From: LBZV01 sp000993855
Lineage (GTDB): Bacteria; Patescibacteriota; Microgenomatia; Curtissbacterales; GWA2-41-24
Length of the DNA: 25,219 nucleotides
Direction of reading: 5' to 3'
NCBI GenBank assembly: GCA_964492425.1
Contig: CAZBKB010000014.1
Span: 1-25,219, forward strand
Under the pieces are notes generated by a model. The model had not been told where the DNA came from, did not search any database, and saw only the letters and a program-made list of their open reading frames with translations. Position numbers and translations under genes: made by a program. Position 1 is the first letter of the stretch, and each line of letters opens with the position of its first letter. Below are positions 5,813 to 13,207 of the stretch, piece by piece.

Positions 5813-6010
5813 AGGTTACTAGCTGTAACCTTTCTGTGAATAGGTTACTAGCTGTAACCTTTCTGTGAATAGGTTACTAGCTGTAACCTTTCTGNNNNNN
5901 NNNNNNNNNNNNNNNNNNNNNNNNNNNNNNNNNNNNNNNNNNNNNNNNNNNNNNNNNNNNNNNNNNNNNNNNNNNNNNNNNNNNNNNNNNNNNNTGAATA
6001 GGTTACTAGT
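5813..6010. repeat. Tandem array of 29-bp units, each a perfect palindrome plus spacer
   Basis: Units begin at 5813, 5842 and 5871, exactly 29 bp apart and identical where complete. The third runs into the assembly gap, and a last partial unit begins at 6000. Each unit holds AGGTTACTAGCTGTAACCT, a 7-bp inverted repeat around TAGCT, followed by a constant 10-base spacer. Because the spacers are identical this is a direct tandem repeat, not a CRISPR array. It is non-coding: 29 is not a multiple of three. True copy number is unknown. It lies between the Lon-like gene and ftsK and touches the region where a -35 would be expected. Confidence 0.9.
5895..5994. other. Assembly gap of 100 Ns
   Basis: Exactly 100 Ns interrupt the tandem array. 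A round number indicates a scaffold join of unknown size, caused by the repeat. Any frame drawn across it is meaningless. Confidence 0.99.
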
Positions 6011-6012
6011 CA

Positions 6013-7062
6013 TTAATATGTTGGCAGGTACTGTTTATAGTTTGCGTTGTTGAGACGTACCTTTTGAAAGTTACCCTGAATTTTTTGCTTCGCAATTTTT
6101 GCGCATATACCTTTAATTGTTCTGTCCAATGTTCTCATGCCAGCATCAAACCCTAAGGGTCTTACAATCTGTTGCCACACGCTATCTTCCACTGTTAAGT
6201 CGTCACGGTCTAACCCTGAATGCACAATAGCTTTTGGCATAAGGTAGTTTTTACCAATTGTAATTTTCTGCTCGTCAGAATAGCTTGGCAATTCTATAAC
6301 CTCTAACCTGTCTAAAACTGCAGTTGCGATTCCAGTAGTGTTATTTGCAGTTGTTATGAAAATTACCTCGGAAAGATCGAAAGGATAATCTATAAAATGG
6401 TCTAGAAAAGCGCTATTTTGCTCAGGATCTAAAAGTTCAACCAGAACACCCATAATGTCTGCTTTAGCTTCGTTGGTGATACGGTCAACTTCGTCAAGCA
6501 AGATAACAGGATTTTTTGTCCCGACACGCCTCAAAACTTTCATTATCTGTCCTGGTTCCGCATCTGGATAAGCACGAGCTCTTCCCCTCAGCTGAAGTGC
6601 ATCTCCCATACCGCCAAGGGGTATTCTGCCAAATTTTCTACCCAAAGCTTCTGCAATGGAATAAGCCATAGTAGTTTTCCCTGTTCCCACTAAGCCAAGG
6701 AGTAAAAATGCCGGGGCGTGGAATTTTTCACCTTTGTTTTTTTTAAGACTTTCAATCGACATGAATTCCATGATTCTTTCCTTTATATTTTCGAGGCCAA
6801 AATGGTTTGAATCTAATACCTTTTTAGCAGAATCGAGTGATAAATTGTCTTGACTTGTCTTGTTCCAAGGTAAATTGATAATCCAATCGATAAGCCTTGC
6901 ATTAGAATCGTATTCTTCGCCATATCCTTTTGCCGAAGCGAGCCTTACAAGCCTTTCTAAATTTGCTTTGGCTTTTGCTAATAGTTGAGGTGGAAGAGAA
7001 ACACTTAGAAGCTTATCCTCAAGTAATTTAATATCTTCAAATTGGGCAGGTATTTGGTTCAC
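6013..7062 (-). CDS. Lon-type AAA+ ATPase lacking the protease domain
   Basis: The 349-residue protein matches the central part of Lon protease. It starts with the helical segment that precedes the ATPase (RLIDWIINLPWNK, then FGLENIKERIMEFMSIESL), followed by Walker A GLVGTGKT (123-130), the LGGMGDALQLRGRARAY pore-loop region, Walker B VILLDE (186-191), LLDPEQNSAFLDHFID, sensor 1 FITTAN, and the AAA lid with GFDAGMRTLDR. It ends where the Lon proteolytic domain with its Ser-Lys dyad would begin, and the N-terminal substrate domain is also absent. The stop codon lies well before the gap. It may be an unfoldase or chaperone. GTG start at 7062 overlaps the previous stop (GTGA), so it is coupled to the pnp operon. 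Confidence 0.85.
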   Translation of the reverse strand: MNQIPAQFEDIKLLEDKLLSVSLPPQLLAKAKANLERLVRLASAKGYGEEYDSNARLIDWIINLPWNKTSQDNLSLDSAKKVLDSNHFGLENIKERIMEFMSIESLKKNKGEKFHAPAFLLLGLVGTGKTTMAYSIAEALGRKFGRIPLGGMGDALQLRGRARAYPDAEPGQIMKVLRRVGTKNPVILLDEVDRITNEAKADIMGVLVELLDPEQNSAFLDHFIDYPFDLSEVIFITTANNTTGIATAVLDRLEVIELPSYSDEQKITIGKNYLMPKAIVHSGLDRDDLTVEDSVWQQIVRPLGFDAGMRTLDRTIKGICAKIAKQKIQGNFQKVRLNNANYKQYLPTY

Positions 7063-8051
7063 TTAAGGTTAATTAAAGCAGAAAATGCTGTCCCCTTCAA
7101 AGTAAATGTAAATGATTTAATCTTTGATATTGAATCTGTCAATTTTTCTGATGCTGTTTCGTTGTAAATTCCACCGTTGGTGAGAAAAGCCGAGAATTTT
7201 TGGGCGCTGAAGCCTTCTTTGGGTTCGAAATAAACATTTAGATTATAAGGTTTGTCGTCTTGTGGGAATGCAAATGTTTCCTGGGCATTTATTATGTTGT
7301 TTCCTGCCTGAAGTGATGAAGCAAAAACTTTAAAGTCCTGATTTTCAAATAAGACTGGAGTGACTTCCAACTTCTCTGGGTCGTTTGTCGGAAATTTCAT
7401 TTGGTAAATTTTAGTTGGTGGATCTTCCTGCATTACACTTTGTGAGATGGCTTCCGTTGGAAGCTTATTTACGTTTTCAATATCTGTCTCACTTTCGAAA
7501 AAGAGCGCAAAGTCGTCTCCGGAATTAAATGAGATAAAATAATTCCCGGGTGACGGTTTAAATGACTGTGTGAGTAGCTGTTCAGTTTCGTCATCTATAT
7601 GCATTCGAGAAAATGCCAGACTCTTAAGATCAGCAAAAAATATGGCAAACTCTGCTGATTGCGGAATCTTAATCTGCTTTGTTATTGGTGAACTATTAGT
7701 AAATTTTTGAGAAATTGTGCCAGTTAAACCTAATTTTTTTGGGTTGACATCTATTTCAGCTTTGGCAGGTGTCTGAAAAGCAAATCTTGCACTAGAAGTT
7801 GAATCAAGTTCGAAAATTATATTTCGTCCTGAGAGGTTTTCGTCTAGAGTTAAATTATTGAGAAAAGATTTAAAGTCCTTATGATCTGAGTCTTGAATCT
7901 TGAAGAAGAGCTTGAATTTATTTTCTATGTAATTGATAGAAAGAGTACTGGGTTCTCGAATTCTATTTTTATTTTGAAGAAAAATGAGAGATATAATTAC
8001 TGCTGATAATATTAAAACCGCTCCCAATATTTGTTTGGGACGAAGTTTCAT
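7059..8051 (-). CDS. Unrecognised membrane-anchored extracytoplasmic protein
   Basis: This 330-residue protein has a basic start (MKLRPKQ), one hydrophobic helix at about residues 8-25, and then a long soluble part with no further membrane segment. The soluble part is rich in Ser, Phe, Asn and Asp and alternates in a beta-strand-like way; I see no catalytic motif and only one His. It is probably anchored in the membrane and faces outward. It begins five bases after the pnp stop and overlaps the Lon-like start by four bases, so all three are one transcript. I do not recognise a family. The composition resembles the DUF3352-type of surface proteins, but that is a weak impression. Confidence 0.7.
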   Translation of the reverse strand: MKLRPKQILGAVLILSAVIISLIFLQNKNRIREPSTLSINYIENKFKLFFKIQDSDHKDFKSFLNNLTLDENLSGRNIIFELDSTSSARFAFQTPAKAEIDVNPKKLGLTGTISQKFTNSSPITKQIKIPQSAEFAIFFADLKSLAFSRMHIDDETEQLLTQSFKPSPGNYFISFNSGDDFALFFESETDIENVNKLPTEAISQSVMQEDPPTKIYQMKFPTNDPEKLEVTPVLFENQDFKVFASSLQAGNNIINAQETFAFPQDDKPYNLNVYFEPKEGFSAQKFSAFLTNGGIYNETASEKLTDSISKIKSFTFTLKGTAFSALINLK

Positions 8052-8056
8052 TCTTG

Positions 8057-10300
8057 TTAGAAACCTCTCTTTGGTCTTCTTTGGTCATTATTAGATTTAC
8101 CGAAATTTCTACCTCTTGAATTCCTATCTCTGCGATCGTTTCTGCCACTTCTCCTGAACCTATCCTCACTGAAGTTATTCCCTCGATCCTGTCTGTGAGA
8201 TTCGCCCCCGCCTTGATCAAAAATCATTGAGAGATTGAGTCTCCTTTGGTCATCTATTTCTAATACTCTCACCTTAACAATCTGGCCAATTTTTACCACA
8301 TCTTCAACGTTTTCTACTCTGTATGGTGCAAGTTTAGATATATGGACCAAGCCTTCTTTGCCTGGCAAAATTTCTACGAAAGCGCCAAAATTCATTATCC
8401 TCTTTACTGTCCCTTCATATTCTTCGCCAGGTTGCGGCTCTTTAACAATACCTTCGACCCACTGTGCAGCTTTTTGACATGCTTCTACGTCCTTGCTGCT
8501 AATCGTCACGTTGCCCTCGTCGGTTATGTCTATTGCTGCGCCTGTTTCTGCTATTATTTTATTGATTGTTTTACCACCGGAGCCAATTACCTCGCCTATC
8601 TTTGAAGGATCAATTTTTACAAGAATCACTTTCGGGGCATGTTCAGATACAGACTTTCTTGAATGAGGTAGGGTTTCAAGAATTTTTTCTAAGATCCTCA
8701 AGCGAGCTACTTTTGCCTTTTCTAAGGCTTCTTCCAAAATTTTTATTGGGACGCCAGTTAACTTTGTATCCATTTGTATCGCTGTTACTCCATTTTTGGT
8801 GCCAGCGACTTTCAAGTCCATGTCGCCTTGCGCGTCTTCCTGGTATGCAATATCAGTTATGGTTACAAATTTTGATTTGTCCTTTTTATCTATTATAAGT
8901 CCTATTGAGATTCCAGCGACTGGTTCTTTTATTGGGACGCCAGCATCCATAAGTGCTAGAGTCGATCCACAAACCGAAGCTTGAGAAGTAGACCCTGCAG
9001 ACGATAAAACCTCGGAAACAACACGAATTGTGTAGGGAAATTCGTCGTTTGATGGAATTACTGGCCTGACTGCTTTTTCGGCTAAGGCTCCGTGACCAAC
9101 TTCACGTCTTCCTGGAGCACCTCTCCTTCTTACTTCCCCAACTGAGAATGGGGGGAAATTATAATGGTGCATATATCTTTTCGTTTCCTCGCCTTCCATA
9201 CCTTCTATTAACTGTTCAAGAGCAGGTGAGCCAAGGGTTACAATAGAAAGGACTTGGGTCTCTCCTCTTTGGAAAATAGCTGAACCGTGTGTTCTTGGAA
9301 GAACTTCCACTTTTGCAATTATGTCTCTAATATCGTCTGGTTTTCTGCCATCGGGCCTTTTTTTATTGATTAAGATTTCTCTTCTTAAATAATCTGCAAC
9401 TTCTTCTTCAAGAATGTCGGACAAGATTTTTGTACTGATGTTACCCTCTTCTGATGTAAATTTTTCCTCAAGAGTTTTTATTGCACCTGCGAACCAGCTT
9501 TCGTCTTGGCCAGCAGGTCCGGAAAAATCTTTTATAAGGATATCTTTTATAAATTTCTGAACTTTGGTAACTGTTTTTTCATCTGCCTTTTGAGGGATGT
9601 ATTCTTGTTTTAGTACTCCAACTTCTTCTGCAAGGTCTTCAATAAGCTTTATAACTTTTTTGCCTTCTGTGGATGCTATGTCCATTGCTTCGACAATATC
9701 ATTTTCCGACACTTCTTTACCTTCAGTCTCGATCATTGAAATATCACCATTTTTGCTGGTTGCAATGATTGAGTTTAATGACGCTAATGCTTTTTCTTCT
9801 TCGGTGGCATTAATAACTAATTGTCCGTTTAACTTGCTGACCCTAAGCCCAGAAAGCGGACCATTCCATGGAATATCGGATATTGAAAGTGCTGCTGATG
9901 CAGCTATTAGCGAGACGACATCAGGATCATTGACGGCGTCAACTGATAAAACTGTTATTATAACTTGAACTTCAGCTTGGTAATCTTTAGGAAAGAGTGG
10001 TCTTATACTTCTGTCAATAAGCCTTCCCGTTAAAACTGCTTCTTCTGTAGGTCTTGTTTCCCGCTTTATAAAGCGAGATGTCGAGATTTTACCCCCCGCA
10101 TAAAGTTTCTCTTCATATTCAACAGAAAGAGGAAAATAGCCAATATCTGCCGATGCTGATTGCGAAACTGCCGTTGCCAAAACTACTGTGTCACCGTATT
10201 TGGCCAAAACTGAACCATTAGCTTGTAAAGCTAATTCTCCGGTCTCTAGGGTGAGTTTCTTACCACCAAGATCAATTTCTTTCTTTATCGGTTTTTGCAT
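8057..10300 (-). CDS. pnp: Polyribonucleotide nucleotidyltransferase (PNPase)
   Basis: PNPase degrades RNA 3' to 5' with phosphate, as a trimer. The 747-residue protein has both RNase PH-like domains. The first has FIKRETRPTEEAVLTGRLIDRSI and the second has FPPFSVGEVRR and the catalytic DIAYQEDAQGDMDLKVAGT with its conserved Asp residues. A KH domain follows (VIGSGGKTINKII), then an S1 domain (GTVKRIMNFGAFVEI). The last 50 residues are an Arg/Gly/Asn-rich basic tail, longer than usual and probably RNA-binding. A GTG at 10303 could also serve, but the ATG at 10300 gives the standard N-terminus (MQKPIKKEIDLGG). The gene follows rpsO as in many bacteria, and has its own promoter and a structured leader. 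Confidence 0.97.
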   Translation of the reverse strand: MQKPIKKEIDLGGKKLTLETGELALQANGSVLAKYGDTVVLATAVSQSASADIGYFPLSVEYEEKLYAGGKISTSRFIKRETRPTEEAVLTGRLIDRSIRPLFPKDYQAEVQVIITVLSVDAVNDPDVVSLIAASAALSISDIPWNGPLSGLRVSKLNGQLVINATEEEKALASLNSIIATSKNGDISMIETEGKEVSENDIVEAMDIASTEGKKVIKLIEDLAEEVGVLKQEYIPQKADEKTVTKVQKFIKDILIKDFSGPAGQDESWFAGAIKTLEEKFTSEEGNISTKILSDILEEEVADYLRREILINKKRPDGRKPDDIRDIIAKVEVLPRTHGSAIFQRGETQVLSIVTLGSPALEQLIEGMEGEETKRYMHHYNFPPFSVGEVRRRGAPGRREVGHGALAEKAVRPVIPSNDEFPYTIRVVSEVLSSAGSTSQASVCGSTLALMDAGVPIKEPVAGISIGLIIDKKDKSKFVTITDIAYQEDAQGDMDLKVAGTKNGVTAIQMDTKLTGVPIKILEEALEKAKVARLRILEKILETLPHSRKSVSEHAPKVILVKIDPSKIGEVIGSGGKTINKIIAETGAAIDITDEGNVTISSKDVEACQKAAQWVEGIVKEPQPGEEYEGTVKRIMNFGAFVEILPGKEGLVHISKLAPYRVENVEDVVKIGQIVKVRVLEIDDQRRLNLSMIFDQGGGESHRQDRGNNFSEDRFRRSGRNDRRDRNSRGRNFGKSNNDQRRPKRGF

Positions 10301-10343
10301 CACAAATATTTATTAGAAGAAGTGTGGGGAGTCAGAAATCGGG

Positions 10344-10374
10344 TAGTGTTAACCAATTTAATTGATTGGCACTA
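10344..10374 (-). promoter_or_regulatory. Hairpin in the pnp leader
   Basis: On the minus strand TAGTG and CCAAT pair with ATTGG and CACTA around a 7-base loop, with a small bulge (TTAA) on one side. It lies in the roughly 116-base leader of pnp. In E. coli a pnp leader hairpin is cut by RNase III and used for autoregulation; a similar role here is inference. Confidence 0.5.
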
Positions 10375-10422
10375 TTCAACTTCCAACAACCCAAAAATTC
10401 CTAATCTTCAAGTCTAGAGATA

Positions 10423-10451
10423 ATTGTAACCTATAAGATAATATATTGCAA
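10423..10451 (-). promoter_or_regulatory. Promoter of pnp
   Basis: TTGCAA (10451-10446) and TACAAT (10428-10423) are 17 bp apart. Predicted start of transcription is near 10416. It begins just after the rpsO stop. Confidence 0.65.
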
Positions 10452-10456
10452 GTGTA

Positions 10457-10717
10457 TTATTTTGGTAACCCCAATTTACCAATTATGTCTTTGTATCTTT
10501 CAGGCGCCTTTCGAGTTAGATAATAAAGTAATCTTCGCCTTTTATTGATCATCGAAAGAAGCCCCCTTCTTGAATGGTTGTCGTGGGAATGAGATTTTAA
10601 GTGCGATGCGACGTTATCTATTCTTTGGGATATTAGAGCAACTTGAACCTCTGGGGATCCTGTGTCAGATGCATGAGTTTTAAATTTGTCTATAACTTGC
10701 TTTTTTGTAGTTGCCAT
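10457..10717 (-). CDS. rpsO: 30S ribosomal protein S15
   Basis: The 86-residue protein is a full-length S15, which binds 16S rRNA early in small-subunit assembly. Characteristic segments are present: HASDTGSPEVQVALISQRI, the HLKSHSHDNHSRRGLL loop with its rRNA-binding residues, and the end KRRRLLYYLTRKAPERYKDII. A longer frame exists upstream to 10834, but it would run backwards through the end of the preceding gene; the start MATTKK at 10717 matches the family and lies six bases after the predicted transcription start. The order rpsO then pnp is ancestral and commonly co-regulated. Confidence 0.97.
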   Translation of the reverse strand: MATTKKQVIDKFKTHASDTGSPEVQVALISQRIDNVASHLKSHSHDNHSRRGLLSMINKRRRLLYYLTRKAPERYKDIIGKLGLPK

Positions 10718-10728
10718 TGAGAAGTAAG

Positions 10729-10756
10729 TATATAGGAAATTATGATTCAATGTCAA
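10729..10756 (-). promoter_or_regulatory. Promoter of rpsO
   Basis: TTGACA (10756-10751) and TATATA (10734-10729) with 16 bp between them. It overlaps the last codons of the DHH gene. Predicted transcription start is about five bases before the S15 ATG. Confidence 0.7.
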
Positions 10757-11705
10757 AGGATTTTGAACCTCTGTAAATTTTAGGGGGTTTAAGCCAATCT
10801 TCTTGACTTTGTTTTTCTCTTTCAACTTGTTCAATTGGGGTTGTATCTATTTCTGAGTCCGCTTGAGCACTATCTTTCTGTCGGGGAACAATATCCTGTT
10901 GTGATGTGTTCATTATGGTTTGCACTGATGAAGAGAGCCTTTCTTCAGGATGCATAATTTTTTGGCCCTGTGCAAGACTAGCTTTACCTGCACCATATTT
11001 TAAAAGCCATGCAGCAGTAGAAAGAGTTTCTGGACGAGCTAATTTTGGAGAAAACATTTGTGTTGCTGATGCAATTCCTGTATACAGGTTAAAAGCTATG
11101 TCCTCATCAATGGGGAGCGCAAGTAACTGAGAAAAACCAGTTACAGTCTCACTAATACTGGGGGAATAATGGTCTATAATCTCTATTTGAGCAAATTTTG
11201 TGTTTGGTTTTTCTCTGCTTATATTAATAATAAATAGGTTTGAGTCTATTTCTAACTCATGTTCAATTTCTGTATTCAAATCAAGTTCGCTGTTGTAACC
11301 GATGGAAATTAGTAAATCAGCCTTGCCATAGATCTCGCTATAAGTGATATCCTCTTGTTTTACCCCTTCTGCTCCTGGGAGTGCATGAACAATAATTTTA
11401 AGCATTTCCCCAGTGAGATTGTACGTAACTTTATCTACATTCTTTACTGCATTATTTATTCCTATTACCAAATTCTTGGAACCTATTTTTTTTCCTATAT
11501 CGCCAACTCCATAAAGTAGTCTTGCGTCGCTGACGGTTGGTGCTCTTGCAATTATTGTTACGTTTTTATTGAATTTTTTTAAGGCAAGATATAGAGCTAG
11601 TCCTGAGGCTAAACCATCCAGATTGCTTTTCTTTGAAACAGCTATCAAAATATTTTGGGCTTGTGTGACTTTACTTTTTGCCTGGTCTTTAAGTGAAGTA
11701 TCCAT
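10740..11705 (-). CDS. DHH-family phosphoesterase-like protein, probably inactive
   Basis: The 321-residue protein sits after infB, where many bacteria have a DHH/DHHA1 phosphoesterase of the NrnA type (nanoRNase or pAp phosphatase). The fold pattern is recognisable: NILIAVSKKSNLDGLASGLALYLALKKF for the first motif, and FAQIEIIDHYSPSISETVTGFSQLL for the signature. Yet key residues are missing. The usual DGD pair of motif I is DGL, the DHH signature is DHY (178-180), and there is no glycine/histidine-rich DHHA1 motif near the C-terminus. The last 60 residues are polar and probably disordered. It may have become a binding or scaffold protein. Its 3' end carries the rpsO promoter. Confidence 0.75.
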   Translation of the reverse strand: MDTSLKDQAKSKVTQAQNILIAVSKKSNLDGLASGLALYLALKKFNKNVTIIARAPTVSDARLLYGVGDIGKKIGSKNLVIGINNAVKNVDKVTYNLTGEMLKIIVHALPGAEGVKQEDITYSEIYGKADLLISIGYNSELDLNTEIEHELEIDSNLFIINISREKPNTKFAQIEIIDHYSPSISETVTGFSQLLALPIDEDIAFNLYTGIASATQMFSPKLARPETLSTAAWLLKYGAGKASLAQGQKIMHPEERLSSSVQTIMNTSQQDIVPRQKDSAQADSEIDTTPIEQVEREKQSQEDWLKPPKIYRGSKSFDIES

Positions 11706-11746
11706 AAGTAAATTAATTGAGCAGGCATATTGGCAGACCTATAATT

Positions 11747-13180
11747 TTATCCAAGTGATTCTATAATATCACCGATATTAAAGTCAATATTTTCAGCAAA
11801 GGCTATTCCGCATTCCTGGCCACTGGATGCTGATTCAACCTCTTTTCGGAATTTTTTAAGTGAGGCGATTTTTGTCTCTTTGCCTTCCCTATTTTGAGAC
11901 TTAATAATTGCCTGGTCGCCAACCTTAATTTTACCTTTAGTTACTTGTGAACCAGCAATTTTTTTACCTTCAATATCGAAAATTGCCACAATTTTTGCTA
12001 TACCTTTGATTTTAAGTTCATGCTTTGCTGCTTCGAAGCTCTCTGCTATATCGTCCATGTCTTCTATAAGCTGGTAAATTACTTTATATTCTCGAATTAA
12101 TACTTTTTCTCTGTCTGCTTGAGATCTAACAGAAGTGGAGATTTTTACGTTAAAGGCCAATATTGGAGCGTTGACAACTTTTGCCAAATTTATGTCGGTT
12201 GGTTGTACCTCACCTACACCCGCGGATACTACAAATATTTTTCCTGGTAGATTTGAAGTTATTGCCTCAAGTGAACCTGACACATCTGCTTTGATAATTA
12301 TTTTGAACTTATCCTTTGCTGCTTGAGATTTGGCAATTATTTCTTCAAAGGATGCTTGTCCCAGGCTTTCTAGTTGTTTTGTTTTAGTTAACTCTGTAAT
12401 GATACTTCCAACATCCAGTGTTTTTTTAAACCCTAGAATTTCAACAGGTTTCGCTGGTTGTGCTTCTTTAATGTTTTGTCCTATGTCATTCCTTAGAGCA
12501 CGCACAGAAATAATATCGCTATCCACCTGAATTTTTTGACCAGTTCTAAGAATACCTTTTTTTATAACAGCATCGACAATCGCACCTCTAAATTTATCCA
12601 TGTAGGATTCAACGACGACTGCTTCAAGCGGTGCATCAATATGAGACTCTTGAGGAGACATTTGCCATACTAGATTGATAAGATCTAATAGTTCGTTGAT
12701 ACCCTGGTTTTTGGTTGCTGAAACTTCAACTACGGGCACATCACCTCCGTAGCTTTCCACAACGACCTCTTGACTTTGGAGTTCTTTCTTAACTTTTTCG
12801 ATATTAATATTGGGAAGATCAACTTTGGTTATTGCAACAATTATTGGTTTGTTTGCTATCCTGATATGCTTAATTGCTTCGACAGTCTGAGGTTTAACAC
12901 CATCATTGGCGGCAACTACCAGAACGACGATATCTGCAACTTCTGCACCGCGAGATCGCATTTTCTCAAAAGCGGCGTGTCCGGGAGTATCAATGAAGGT
13001 TATTAACTTTGAATTATGATTTATCTGGTATGCACCTATGTGCTGGGTAATACCGCCATGCTCGCGTGCAACTACATTTGATTTTCTAATTGTGTCGAGA
13101 AGAGTTGTTTTACCATGGTCGACATGACCCATGATAGTCACGACGGGTGGTCTTAGGTAATCTTTTTGATGTTTGTCCAT
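11747..13180 (-). CDS. infB: Translation initiation factor IF-2 (compact form)
   Basis: IF-2 is the GTPase that brings initiator fMet-tRNA to the 30S subunit and promotes subunit joining. The 477-residue protein begins almost directly at the G domain: G1 GHVDHGKT (18-25), GGITQHIGAY, G3 DTPGH (64-68), G4 TKVD (118-121) and SATKNQGI. Domain II, domain III (FKIIIKADVSGSLEAI) and the C2 domain (CGIAFAENIDFNIGDIIE) follow. The long N-terminal region found in E. coli IF-2 (890 residues) is absent. G4 has Thr in place of the usual Asn of NKxD, which may alter guanine contact. It starts 27 bases after the nusA stop, in the same operon, with no Shine-Dalgarno sequence. Confidence 0.96.
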   Translation of the reverse strand: MDKHQKDYLRPPVVTIMGHVDHGKTTLLDTIRKSNVVAREHGGITQHIGAYQINHNSKLITFIDTPGHAAFEKMRSRGAEVADIVVLVVAANDGVKPQTVEAIKHIRIANKPIIVAITKVDLPNINIEKVKKELQSQEVVVESYGGDVPVVEVSATKNQGINELLDLINLVWQMSPQESHIDAPLEAVVVESYMDKFRGAIVDAVIKKGILRTGQKIQVDSDIISVRALRNDIGQNIKEAQPAKPVEILGFKKTLDVGSIITELTKTKQLESLGQASFEEIIAKSQAAKDKFKIIIKADVSGSLEAITSNLPGKIFVVSAGVGEVQPTDINLAKVVNAPILAFNVKISTSVRSQADREKVLIREYKVIYQLIEDMDDIAESFEAAKHELKIKGIAKIVAIFDIEGKKIAGSQVTKGKIKVGDQAIIKSQNREGKETKIASLKKFRKEVESASSGQECGIAFAENIDFNIGDIIESLG

Positions 13181-13207
13181 ATTTTAAATTTGTTGGTAAC
13201 AGTGGAT

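Noticed and set aside
5813..6010. Regularly spaced palindromic repeats as a CRISPR array
   Set aside because: The sequence between the palindromes is identical in each unit, so there are no unique spacers, and no cas genes are present. It is a tandem repeat.
5819..6053. Open frames crossing the run of Ns
   Set aside because: They consist mostly of undefined residues and of a 29-bp repeat that shifts frame at each unit.
10718..10834. Extended N-terminus of S15
   Set aside because: It would overlap the end of the DHH gene and add 39 residues unknown in S15; the promoter also lies inside it.
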